Positions 1 through 7,414 of a stretch of DNA of 64,000 nucleotides are shown piece by piece. Position 1 is the stretch's first letter, and each line of letters begins with the position of its first letter. Source of the stretch: Alcanivorax hongdengensis A-11-3 (GTDB taxonomy: Bacteria > Pseudomonadota > Gammaproteobacteria > Pseudomonadales > Alcanivoracaceae). The stretch spans positions 186,001 to 250,000 of the forward strand of contig NZ_AMRJ01000002.1 in assembly GCF_000300995.1 (NCBI RefSeq), read 5' to 3'. The notes under the pieces are model-generated. The model was not told where the DNA came from, made no database searches, and was given only the letters and a program-made list of their open reading frames with translations. A program made the position numbers and the translations under genes.

Positions 1-1
1 G

Positions 2-199
2 CTGTTCCTGATCGCCGCCGAGGCCATCGCCGCCACCGAAGGGCTGGGTTACCGCATCTTTCTGGTACGGCGTTATCTGGCCATGGATGTGATTCTGCCC
101 TATGTGGTGTGGATTACCCTGCTGGCCTTTGCCATCGACTTCATGCTCAGCCGCTACTCGCGCTGGCGTTACCCCTGGTTCCATCAACAGGGCCATTAA
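2..199 (+). CDS. ABC transporter permease, C-terminal fragment
   Basis: Only the last 65 codons are in the window, ending in TAA at 197-199. The fragment has the C-terminal pattern of NitT/TauT-type inner-membrane permeases: a conserved AAEAIAATEGLGYRIF block, a hydrophobic segment (ILPYVVWITLLAFAIDFML) and a basic tail. The ATPase gene starts 13 nt downstream, so the two are almost certainly co-transcribed. In urea/guanidine carboxylase operons this transporter is thought to import the nitrogen substrate. That role comes from context, because the substrate-binding protein lies outside the window. Confidence 0.75.
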   Translation: MFLIAAEAIAATEGLGYRIFLVRRYLAMDVILPYVVWITLLAFAIDFMLSRYSRWRYPWFHQQGH

Positions 200-212
200 C
201 GGAGGAGTGACG

Positions 213-1004
213 ATGGCGATTATCGAAATGAAAAACCTGTGGAAGGAATACGGCGACCAGGTGGTGCTGGAGCGCCTCAATGCCCGGGTGGAAGAAGGCG
301 AATTTGTCACCGTGGTGGGCGCCTCCGGGTGCGGCAAGACCACCTTCCTGAAACTGCTGCTGGGTACCGAACAACCCAGCCGTGGAGAAATGCTGCTGGA
401 CGGCGCACCGCTGCCCGCCGAACCGGACGAAAGCCGCGGCATCGTGTTCCAGCGATATTCCGTACTCAGCCACCTGACCGCCCTGCAGAACGTGATGCTG
501 GGCGGCGAGCTGCAAAACAGCCGCTGGCTGGGCCACTGCGTGGGCAAGACCCGCAAGGCCCTGCAGAAAGAGGCGCGGGCCATGCTCGACAGCGTCGGCC
601 TGGGCCAGGCCATGGACAAGTATCCCCACGAACTGTCCGGCGGCATGCAGCAACGACTGGCCCTGGCCCAGGCACTGATCAAGAAGCCGCGCATCCTGCT
701 GCTGGACGAGCCCTTCGGCGCCCTTGACCCGGGCATCCGTGCCGATATGCATCAGCTGGTGCTGTCATTGTGGAAGAGCCAGAAGCTCACCGTCTTCATG
801 ATCACCCACGACATTAACGAAGGCTTCTACCTGGGCACCCGGCTGTGGGTATTCGACAAGCCACGGCTGGACCCGCAGGCCCCCGGCGCCTATGGCGCAC
901 GCATCACCTATGACCTGCCGGTGGGCAACTGCGAGAAGAATACCCTCACCCGCATCAACCGGAGCGTCGGCAATACCAGCCGCGCCATCAATGACACCCT
1001 TTAA
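213..1004 (+). CDS. ABC transporter ATP-binding protein (NitT/TauT type)
   Basis: This 263-aa ATPase would energise the permease encoded just upstream. Visible motifs are Walker A GASGCGKTT (about residues 36-44), signature LSGGMQQR (about 142-149), Walker B ILLLDEPFGALDP (about 161-173) and the H-loop ITHD. The open frame extends upstream to 102, but ATG 213 is chosen because GGAGGAG lies just before it, it does not overlap the permease, and the protein then begins MAIIEMKNLWKEYG as ABC ATPases do. The C-terminal tail after the H-loop is longer than a minimal ATPase, as in NitT/TauT relatives. It heads a run of same-strand genes ending at the carboxylase. Confidence 0.88.
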   Translation: MAIIEMKNLWKEYGDQVVLERLNARVEEGEFVTVVGASGCGKTTFLKLLLGTEQPSRGEMLLDGAPLPAEPDESRGIVFQRYSVLSHLTALQNVMLGGELQNSRWLGHCVGKTRKALQKEARAMLDSVGLGQAMDKYPHELSGGMQQRLALAQALIKKPRILLLDEPFGALDPGIRADMHQLVLSLWKSQKLTVFMITHDINEGFYLGTRLWVFDKPRLDPQAPGAYGARITYDLPVGNCEKNTLTRINRSVGNTSRAINDTL

Positions 1005-1027
1005 CGAGCCCATGCAAGGAGTTCACC

Positions 1028-1744
1028 ATGACCGATGTGCTCTACCACACCACCCTGCCCGGCAGCGCCCACTGGTCGTTGCGGGTACGGCGAGGCATGC
1101 AGCTGCGCTTCACCGACCTGGAAGGCGGCGCCAACCTGGCAGTGCTGATGTACAACCCGGAAGACCTGCTGGAACGCTATAACGCCCCGGACACCCTGAA
1201 GGGCCAGCACACCTTCAAGCTGACCCGCGGCAACTGCCTGTACTCGGACATGGGCCGGGTCTTTGCCTCCATGGTGGAAGACGACTTTGGCTGGCATGAC
1301 AGCGTTTGCGGCACCCTCACCGAGAAAACCCTGCGGCAAAAATACGCCGTGCGTTCCTACCAGGATTGCCACAACCAGTGGACGTTGAGCGGCGAACACA
1401 GCTTTCTCACCGAGCTGGCCAAGTACGGCCTCGGCGAACGGGACCTGGCCGCCAACCTCAACCTGTTTTCCAAGGTGGCCGCCGATGACGACGGCAACCT
1501 GGTGTTCGATGCCGGCGCCGCGAAAGCCGGTGCCCGTGTCACCCTCAGGTTTGAAATGGACACCCTGGTGATCCTGCACACCTGCCCGCATCCGCTCAAC
1601 CCGGCAGCGGACTATCCCATGAAGCCGGTACAGATCGAGATGCTGAAAGCCGAGCCGGTCCGCGACGACGATTACTGCAAGACCTTCCTCCCGGAAAACG
1701 GCCGCGCCTTTGAAAACAACCGGCTCTACCACCTGGGAATTTAA
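1028..1744 (+). CDS. DUF1989 protein, urea carboxylase-associated protein 1 (UAAP1 type)
   Basis: The 238-aa protein belongs to the DUF1989 family and is the longer of two adjacent paralogues. Conserved blocks are [36 protein letters not shown] and ANLNLFSKV, with a cysteine/histidine pattern compatible with metal binding. Family knowledge: this pair has been shown in other bacteria to act as a carboxyguanidine deiminase together with a guanidine carboxylase, although many databases still call them urea amidolyase-associated. AAGGAG lies directly upstream of ATG 1028 and the gene sits between the transporter and the carboxylase. Which substrate is used here is inferred from context. Confidence 0.82.
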   Translation: MTDVLYHTTLPGSAHWSLRVRRGMQLRFTDLEGGANLAVLMYNPEDLLERYNAPDTLKGQHTFKLTRGNCLYSDMGRVFASMVEDDFGWHDSVCGTLTEKTLRQKYAVRSYQDCHNQWTLSGEHSFLTELAKYGLGERDLAANLNLFSKVAADDDGNLVFDAGAAKAGARVTLRFEMDTLVILHTCPHPLNPAADYPMKPVQIEMLKAEPVRDDDYCKTFLPENGRAFENNRLYHLGI

Positions 1745-1750
1745 TTTTTT

Positions 1751-1806
1751 GTGGGAGCTTGCTTGCAAGCGAAATATCCACCATTCGCGTGCAAGCACGC
1801 TCCTAC
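1751..1806. repeat. REP-like interrupted palindrome between the two DUF1989 genes
   Basis: The arms are GTGGGAGCTTGCTTGCAAGCGAA and its imperfect complement ending in GCTCCTAC, with a short AT-rich centre. The pattern (GTGGGAGC at one end, GCTCCTAC at the other, TTCGCGTGCAAGC in the arm) resembles REP sequences of Pseudomonas and relatives. A second copy with the same plan is at 36248-36294. Within the operon it would form a hairpin in the mRNA between the two paralogues. Confidence 0.65.
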
Positions 1807-1824
1807 AGCACGAAGGAAACGGAC

Positions 1825-2466
1825 ATGATCAAAGAAAGCACCCGACAGCCGGAACAGGCCTGCTTCCGTGAAGTGGTGGCCGCCGGGGATTATTTCATCC
1901 GCACCCTTGACCAGGGCCAGACCGTGCGCCTGCTGGACCTGGAAGGCAACCAGGCCGCCGACACCCTGTTCTACAGCGCCGCCGACCCGGCCGAGCGCTA
2001 CAGTGCCATGGACACCATCCGTGAACAGGGCAATGTCTATCTCACCGCCGGCACCGTGCTGATGAGCAATCGCATGAACCCGCTGCTGGAGATCGTCGCC
2101 GATACCTGCGGCCGCCATGACACCCTGGGCGGCGCCTGTGCCACGGAAAGCAACACCGTGCGCTACGACCTTGAAAAGCGCTGCATGCACGCCTGCCGCG
2201 ACAGCTGGATGCTGGCCGTAAACCAGCACCCGGAATTTCACCTGGGCAAACGCGATATCACCCACAACATCAATTTCTTCATGAATGTGCCGGTGACGGC
2301 GGAGGGCGGGCTGACCTTCGAGGATGGCATCTCCGCCCCGGGCAAATACGTGGAACTGACCGCCCGCATGGATACGGTGATCCTGATTTCCAACTGCCCG
2401 CAGCTCAACAACCCCTGCAACGGCTATAACCCGACCCCCATCGAAGTGCTGATCTGGGACCACTGA
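1825..2466 (+). CDS. DUF1989 protein, urea carboxylase-associated protein 2 (UAAP2 type)
   Basis: This 213-aa protein is the shorter DUF1989 paralogue and partners the product encoded at 1028-1744. Shared blocks include [39 protein letters not shown] and [10 protein letters not shown]. The open frame begins further upstream, but ATG 1825 is preferred because AAGGAAA lies at the right distance and the upstream codons fall inside the REP hairpin. In characterised guanidine-degrading bacteria the two subunits form a heteromeric deiminase that converts carboxyguanidine to allophanate. It is 83 bp upstream of the carboxylase. The assignment to family is firm; the reaction is inferred. Confidence 0.82.
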   Translation: MIKESTRQPEQACFREVVAAGDYFIRTLDQGQTVRLLDLEGNQAADTLFYSAADPAERYSAMDTIREQGNVYLTAGTVLMSNRMNPLLEIVADTCGRHDTLGGACATESNTVRYDLEKRCMHACRDSWMLAVNQHPEFHLGKRDITHNINFFMNVPVTAEGGLTFEDGISAPGKYVELTARMDTVILISNCPQLNNPCNGYNPTPIEVLIWDH

Positions 2467-2549
2467 GCCCCGTCACACTCCCCGGGGACGACCCCGGCGG
2501 CCAAGGATTCACGGCGGGACGACCCGCTGAGCCAAAAAGAGACACCGTC

Positions 2550-5500
2550 ATGTTTAGCAAAGTGCTGATTGCCAACCGCGGCGCCATTGCCACCCGGGTT
2601 ACCCGCACCCTGAAAAAGCTGGGCGTCACCGCCGTGGCGGTCTACGCGGAAGCGGACCGGGATTCCCTGCATGTCAGCCAGGCGGATCAGGCCTTTTGCC
2701 TGGGCGACGGCAGTGCCCGGGATACCTACCTGAACCAGGAAAAACTGTTTGACCTGATGGAGCAACACGGCATCGATGCGGTGCATCCGGGTTACGGCTT
2801 TCTCAGTGAAAACCCGGACTTTGTACAAGGCTGTGAAGCGCGGGGCATTGCCTTTATCGGCCCGACGGCCGAGCAGATGAACACCTTCGGCCTCAAGCAC
2901 ACCGCCCGGGCACTGGCGGAAAAAACCGGGGTTCCCCTGTTACCCGGCACCGGCCTGTTGGCAGACAAGGAGGCCGCCCTGCAAGCCGCCCATGACATCG
3001 GCTACCCGGTGATGCTGAAAAGCACCGCCGGTGGCGGCGGCATCGGCATGCAGATCTGCGACAGCGCAGACAGTCTCGACAAGGCCTGGGACAGCGTGCG
3101 TCGACTCAGTGCCAACAATTTTTCCAACGACGGCGTCTTTATCGAAAAATACATCGCCCGCGCTCGCCACATTGAGGTGCAGGTGTTCGGCGACGGCCAG
3201 GGCCTGGCCGTGACCCTGGGCGAGCGTGACTGCTCCGCCCAGCGGCGCCACCAGAAAGTGCTGGAAGAAACCCCGGCGCCCAATTTGCCGGATGCGGTAC
3301 GCGCGGATCTGCAGGACACCGCCCGCGCCCTGATGGAAGCCGTGCAGTACCGTAATGCCGGCACGGTGGAATTCATTCTCGACCAGGACAGCAACACCTT
3401 TTATTTCCTGGAGGTGAATACCCGCCTGCAGGTGGAGCACGGTGTCACCGAGCAGGTTTACGGTGTGGACCTGGTGGAGTGGATGGTCAAACTGGCCGCC
3501 GGCGATCTGCCTGCCCTGGATTCGCTCGGCCCTTTCACCGCCAGCGGCCATGCCATTCAGGCACGGATTTACGCGGAAGATCCCAACAAGGATTTCCAGC
3601 CCAGCGCCGGCCTGCTCACGGCGGTGGCGTTTCCGCAGGCCGATGGCAAGGCACGGCGTATTGATCACTGGGTGGAAGCCGGGCTGACCGTCTCCCCCCT
3701 CTTCGACCCCATGCTGGCCAAGGTCATCATCCACCAGGCAGACCGGGCAAGCGCCCTGAACGCATTGCGCACCACCCTGGCTGCCATCAGCCTGGAAGGC
3801 ATCGAAACCAACCGGGATTACGTGGGCGCCATTCTGGCCGACCCGGTGTTCACGCAGGGCCGCATGACCACCCGCTATCTGAACGATTTCCACTACGCCC
3901 CCTTTACCCTGGACGTGCTCGCCGGCGGCACCCTGACCACGGTGCAGGACTACCCGGGTCGACGTGGCTACTGGCCGGTGGGCGTGCCACCGTCCGGGCC
4001 GTTCGACAACCTCAGCTTCCGTCTCGCCAATCGCCTACTGGGCAACGGGGAAGACGCCGCCGGCCTGGAGTTCACCCTCAACGGCCCCACCCTGAAATTC
4101 AACCAGTGCACCCGCATCGCTCTGACCGGCGCCGACATGCAGGCCACCCTGGATGGCACGCCGCTGCAAATGTATCGGGCCATTGCCGTACAACCGGGCC
4201 AGGTACTGAAACTGGGCAAGGTCAACGGCGAAGGCGCCCGCAGCTATCTGGCGATCGCCGGCGGCATCCAGTGCACGCCCTATCTGGGATCACGCAGCAC
4301 CTTCACCCTCGGCCAGTTTGGCGGCCATGGCGGGCGGGCCCTGCGCACCGGCGATGTGCTGCACTTCAGCGAGGATGCCGGCACGGCAGCCGCCGTGACC
4401 GTGCCTGACAGCCTGAAACCCGCGCTGGGAAAACCATGGACCCTGCGAGTGATCTACGGCCCCCATGGCGCACCGGACTTTTTCACCGATGACGACATGG
4501 CCACCTTCTTTTCCACCGACTGGCAAGTGCACTACAACTCCAGCCGTACCGGCATTCGTCTGGTAGGCCCCAAACCGAACTGGGCACGCAGTGACGGCGG
4601 TGAAGCCGGCATGCATCCGTCCAACATTCACGACAATGCCTACGCGGTGGGCACGGTGGATTTCACCGGTGACATGCCGGTGATTCTGGGCCCGGACGGG
4701 CCGTCCCTGGGCGGTTTTGTCTGCCCGGCCACGGTGATACTGGCCGACCGCTGGAAGCTCGGGCAGCTGAAAGCCGGCGACACCCTGCGCTTCGAGCCCG
4801 TCAGCCTGGTCGATGCGGATGCCCTGGCCGCCGAGCAGGACGCCTGTGTCGCGGGCCTGAGTGAGCCGATAACGCAAGCGGTCAGCACCGCCATTACCAC
4901 ACCGATCCTGGCAACCCTGAGCGAAGACGAAGCCGGGGTGGAGGTGGTCTACCGGGCCGCCGGGGATCGTTACCTGCTGGTGGAATACGGCCCACTGGTA
5001 CTGGACCTGCGCCTGCGCTTTCGCGCCCATGCGCTGATGCTCTGGCTGCAACAGCAAACGCTGGACGGCGTGATCGAACTGACCCCGGGCATCCGTTCCC
5101 TGCAGATTCATTTCGACCCGGTGGCACTGCCCCGCACACGACTGCTGGCGCTGCTGGCACGGGCCGAGCGCGAACTGGAAAAGCAGAACGATCTGGAGGT
5201 GCCCTCTCGCATCGTGCACATCCCGCTGAGCTGGGATGACGAGGCCTGTCACCAGGCCATCGACAAATACATGCAGTCGGTGCGCAAGGATGCTCCCTGG
5301 TGCCCGTCCAACCTGGAATTCATTCGCCGCATCAACGGCCTGGGCAGCATTGATGATGTCAAAGACATTCTCTTCAGCGCCAGCTATGTGGTCATGGGGC
5401 TGGGAGATGTCTATCTCGGTGCGCCGGTGGCGACCCCCTACGATCCACGTCACCGCCTGGTCACTACCAAGTACAACCCGGCGCGTACCTGGACCGCGGA

Positions 5501-6137
5501 AAACTCCGTGGGCATCGGTGGCGCCTACCTGTGCGTTTACGGCATGGAAGGCCCCGGCGGTTATCAATTTGTCGGCCGCACCCTGCAGATGTGGAACCGC
5601 TATCGAAAAACGCAAGCCTTCGACAACCCCTGGTTACTGCGCTTCTTCGACCAGATTCGCTTTTACGAAGTCAGCCACGAAGAACTCAACCAGATCCGCC
5701 GGGACTTCCCGAAAGGGGACTACCCCATCAAGGTGGAGGAAACCACTTTCAGCCTGAGCGCCTACCAGCGCTTTCTGGATGACAACCAGCAGGACATCGC
5801 GCAATTCACCGAGACCCGCAACCAGGCCTTTGAAGAAGAGCTGCAACGCTGGGTGGAAAGCGGCCAGATCCACTTCCAGTCCGAGCAGAACCTGGATGCC
5901 GACACCCCTGGCGACACCGTGGACGGCACTCCGGTGGAGTCCCCGGTGGCCGGCAATATCTGGAAACTGCAGGTGCAGGAGGGCGAGACCGTCAATCAAG
6001 GCGATGTAGTGGCGATCCTGGAATCCATGAAGATGGAGATCGAAATCACCGCCCCGCAAAGCGGCAAGGTGATCGCCATCAGCCGCCAGGAAGGCCAGCA
6101 GATCAACGCCGGCCAGGCCATCATGGTGCTGGATTAA
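2550..6137 (+). CDS. Biotin-dependent urea/guanidine carboxylase
   Basis: The 1195-aa enzyme has the complete domain order of urea carboxylase: biotin carboxylase (about 1-445, starting FSKVLIANRGAIATR), carboxyltransferase halves of AHS2/KipA type (from about 455, LAGGTLTTVQDYPGRRGY) and AHS1/KipI type (from about 790), and a C-terminal biotinyl domain with ESMKME, whose biotin-accepting lysine is about residue 1161. It carboxylates urea or guanidine using ATP and bicarbonate. Published work on homologues beside DUF1989 pairs favours guanidine, with one active-site residue separating the two classes; I could not align it here. No allophanate hydrolase gene follows, and its stop codon overlaps that of the convergent GST gene. 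Confidence 0.92.
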   Translation: MFSKVLIANRGAIATRVTRTLKKLGVTAVAVYAEADRDSLHVSQADQAFCLGDGSARDTYLNQEKLFDLMEQHGIDAVHPGYGFLSENPDFVQGCEARGIAFIGPTAEQMNTFGLKHTARALAEKTGVPLLPGTGLLADKEAALQAAHDIGYPVMLKSTAGGGGIGMQICDSADSLDKAWDSVRRLSANNFSNDGVFIEKYIARARHIEVQVFGDGQGLAVTLGERDCSAQRRHQKVLEETPAPNLPDAVRADLQDTARALMEAVQYRNAGTVEFILDQDSNTFYFLEVNTRLQVEHGVTEQVYGVDLVEWMVKLAAGDLPALDSLGPFTASGHAIQARIYAEDPNKDFQPSAGLLTAVAFPQADGKARRIDHWVEAGLTVSPLFDPMLAKVIIHQADRASALNALRTTLAAISLEGIETNRDYVGAILADPVFTQGRMTTRYLNDFHYAPFTLDVLAGGTLTTVQDYPGRRGYWPVGVPPSGPFDNLSFRLANRLLGNGEDAAGLEFTLNGPTLKFNQCTRIALTGADMQATLDGTPLQMYRAIAVQPGQVLKLGKVNGEGARSYLAIAGGIQCTPYLGSRSTFTLGQFGGHGGRALRTGDVLHFSEDAGTAAAVTVPDSLKPALGKPWTLRVIYGPHGAPDFFTDDDMATFFSTDWQVHYNSSRTGIRLVGPKPNWARSDGGEAGMHPSNIHDNAYAVGTVDFTGDMPVILGPDGPSLGGFVCPATVILADRWKLGQLKAGDTLRFEPVSLVDADALAAEQDACVAGLSEPITQAVSTAITTPILATLSEDEAGVEVVYRAAGDRYLLVEYGPLVLDLRLRFRAHALMLWLQQQTLDGVIELTPGIRSLQIHFDPVALPRTRLLALLARAERELEKQNDLEVPSRIVHIPLSWDDEACHQAIDKYMQSVRKDAPWCPSNLEFIRRINGLGSIDDVKDILFSASYVVMGLGDVYLGAPVATPYDPRHRLVTTKYNPARTWTAENSVGIGGAYLCVYGMEGPGGYQFVGRTLQMWNRYRKTQAFDNPWLLRFFDQIRFYEVSHEELNQIRRDFPKGDYPIKVEETTFSLSAYQRFLDDNQQDIAQFTETRNQAFEEELQRWVESGQIHFQSEQNLDADTPGDTVDGTPVESPVAGNIWKLQVQEGETVNQGDVVAILESMKMEIEITAPQSGKVIAISRQEGQQINAGQAIMVLD

Positions 6138-6862
6138 CGATGCCGGCGATACAGCCCGGATGGCCAGGCGAGGCGGGGTTGCTGGCTGTCTACCCAGCCC
6201 TGTAGCGGCTCGGGCATTTGTGCCGGCCACGCCAGGCCGTATTCCGGCGGCATGAACAGCGGGGCCAGCAGGCTGGCCGCAGCCAGATCGGCGCGGGTAA
6301 AGCACTCGCCGACCAGGTACTCCCGGTCACGGGTGGCCTCATCCAGCTCCCGCAGCGCCTGTTCAACCCTCTCGCGGCTTTGCGTTACCTCGGGTTCGCG
6401 GATGACCATGGCCTTGCGCATGATGCCCTGCAATTTGGGGAATACCGCCCGCAGGAACCAGCTTCCCCACAGTGGCCCCCCTTTGGCAAAGAAGGGGATG
6501 ACGATATCCGGATGGTGCAGCAGGGTGTCATAACAGTAACGGCGCAGGTGCGGACCGATCTGCTCGTCGCAGAACGCCTCCCAGCGCAGGGCCTCATCTC
6601 GCAGCGCCGGCTCCGCCGGGGTCAGGCTGTGTTGCGGAAAACGCTCATCCAGATAACTGATAATGGCCGCCGAGCCTTGCACCACCCGACCGTCATGGAC
6701 CAGCACCGGCACGCTACTCTGGCCTGCCAGCTTGCTGATTTTGCGCAGATGCAGGCCCGGCAGGTGGTTCTTGATACGGTAATCGAGCCCCTTGTGGTCC
6801 AGCGCCCAGCGGACCTTTTCACAGTAATGGGAGATGGGAAACTGGTGTAGCGTCAGGGTCAT
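6134..6862 (-). CDS. Glutathione S-transferase family protein
   Basis: The 242-aa product has an N-terminal thioredoxin-like GST domain: HQFPISHYCEKVRWALDHKG, the VPVLVHDG cis-proline segment near residue 50, and the GSAAIISYLDERFP glutathione-binding segment. An all-helical C-terminal domain follows. The open frame reaches 6994, but ATG 6862 begins the domain exactly (MTLTLHQFP). It is convergent with the carboxylase, and the stop codons overlap in the sequence TTAA at 6134-6137, so no terminator fits between them. The substrate is unknown. Confidence 0.82.
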   Translation of the reverse strand: MTLTLHQFPISHYCEKVRWALDHKGLDYRIKNHLPGLHLRKISKLAGQSSVPVLVHDGRVVQGSAAIISYLDERFPQHSLTPAEPALRDEALRWEAFCDEQIGPHLRRYCYDTLLHHPDIVIPFFAKGGPLWGSWFLRAVFPKLQGIMRKAMVIREPEVTQSRERVEQALRELDEATRDREYLVGECFTRADLAAASLLAPLFMPPEYGLAWPAQMPEPLQGWVDSQQPRLAWPSGLYRRHR

Positions 6863-6878
6863 GGCAACGGCTCCGGCA

Positions 6879-7070
6879 TCAGTCGGGGGAATTACTGGCT
6901 TCCTGGCGCCGCGGGCGACGCACCAGCTCGCCACCGCAGTCCGGGCAGCGCGCGCCATGGACCGTGCAACAATCAACACAGAAGGTGCACTCAAAGGAGC
7001 AGATATAGGCGTTCCCGCTGGCCGTCAACGGCACATCACATTCCTTGCAGCGATCTTTCATTTCCAGCAT
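6879..7070 (-). CDS. DUF1272 small cysteine-rich protein
   Basis: This 63-aa protein is mostly a metal-binding fold. Cysteines C8/C11, C24/C28, C31/C34/C35 and C42/C45 form paired knuckles, and the phrases ICSFECTFC and CPDCGGELVRRPRR are hallmarks of DUF1272. The likely ligand is zinc; function is unknown in the family. It starts at ATG 7070 behind GGGGGAAG and ends 16 bp before the GST start, so it is probably co-transcribed with the GST gene and with the other tiny cysteine protein upstream. Confidence 0.85.
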   Translation of the reverse strand: MLEMKDRCKECDVPLTASGNAYICSFECTFCVDCCTVHGARCPDCGGELVRRPRRQEASNSPD

Positions 7071-7082
7071 GGCTTCCCCCGA

Positions 7083-7262
7083 TCAATGTGCCGTGACCTT
7101 TTCCTTTCCACAGCGCTGGCAGCGGTAGACCGTCACCAGACGCCCCTGCTTCACATCAAACTGTTTTTCCTTGCAGACCACCCATTTGTGAAAGCCATGC
7201 TGGCACATGCCCCGGTTGGGGCTCTTTCTGAGCGGCTTCTTGAACGGAACCACATCCCCCAT
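7083..7262 (-). CDS. 59-aa zinc-ribbon-like conserved small protein
   Basis: Reading the minus strand from ATG 7262 gives a 59-aa protein starting MGDVVPFKKPLRKSPNRG and ending in TGA at 7083. It has C20, H22, H25 and C30 in the first half and a C48-x2-C51 knuckle (YRCQRCGKEK), a plausible zinc ribbon. The conserved-looking VKQGRLVTVYRC block and the 12-bp distance to the DUF1272 gene argue that it is real. I recognise similar short proteins in Pseudomonas-like genomes but no function. CAGG lies upstream at a usable distance; rapA is divergent. Confidence 0.7.
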   Translation of the reverse strand: MGDVVPFKKPLRKSPNRGMCQHGFHKWVVCKEKQFDVKQGRLVTVYRCQRCGKEKVTAH

Positions 7263-7353
7263 AACCTTGCCTGACGGTGGTGAACAACCCCTTGAGCATA
7301 CCCGATTTCAGCCCGACGCACGTGGCCGAAGGCCATTGGTAACCACAGTATCA

Positions 7354-7382
7354 TCGAATACCGCGCCACAACCCCGTATAAT
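7354..7382 (+). promoter_or_regulatory. Predicted sigma-70 promoter of rapA
   Basis: A perfect -10 box TATAAT lies at 7377-7382, with TCGAAT at 7354-7359 as a partial -35 match and a 17-bp spacer. Transcription would start near 7389, about 25 nt before the rapA ATG. Confidence 0.6.
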
Positions 7383-7414
7383 CCGCCGCCCCAGGATCTG
7401 ACACGGCAGGCAGA

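Noticed and set aside
4290..5615. 441-aa minus-strand open frame
   Set aside because: Antisense to the carboxylase gene, without motifs or a ribosome-binding site.
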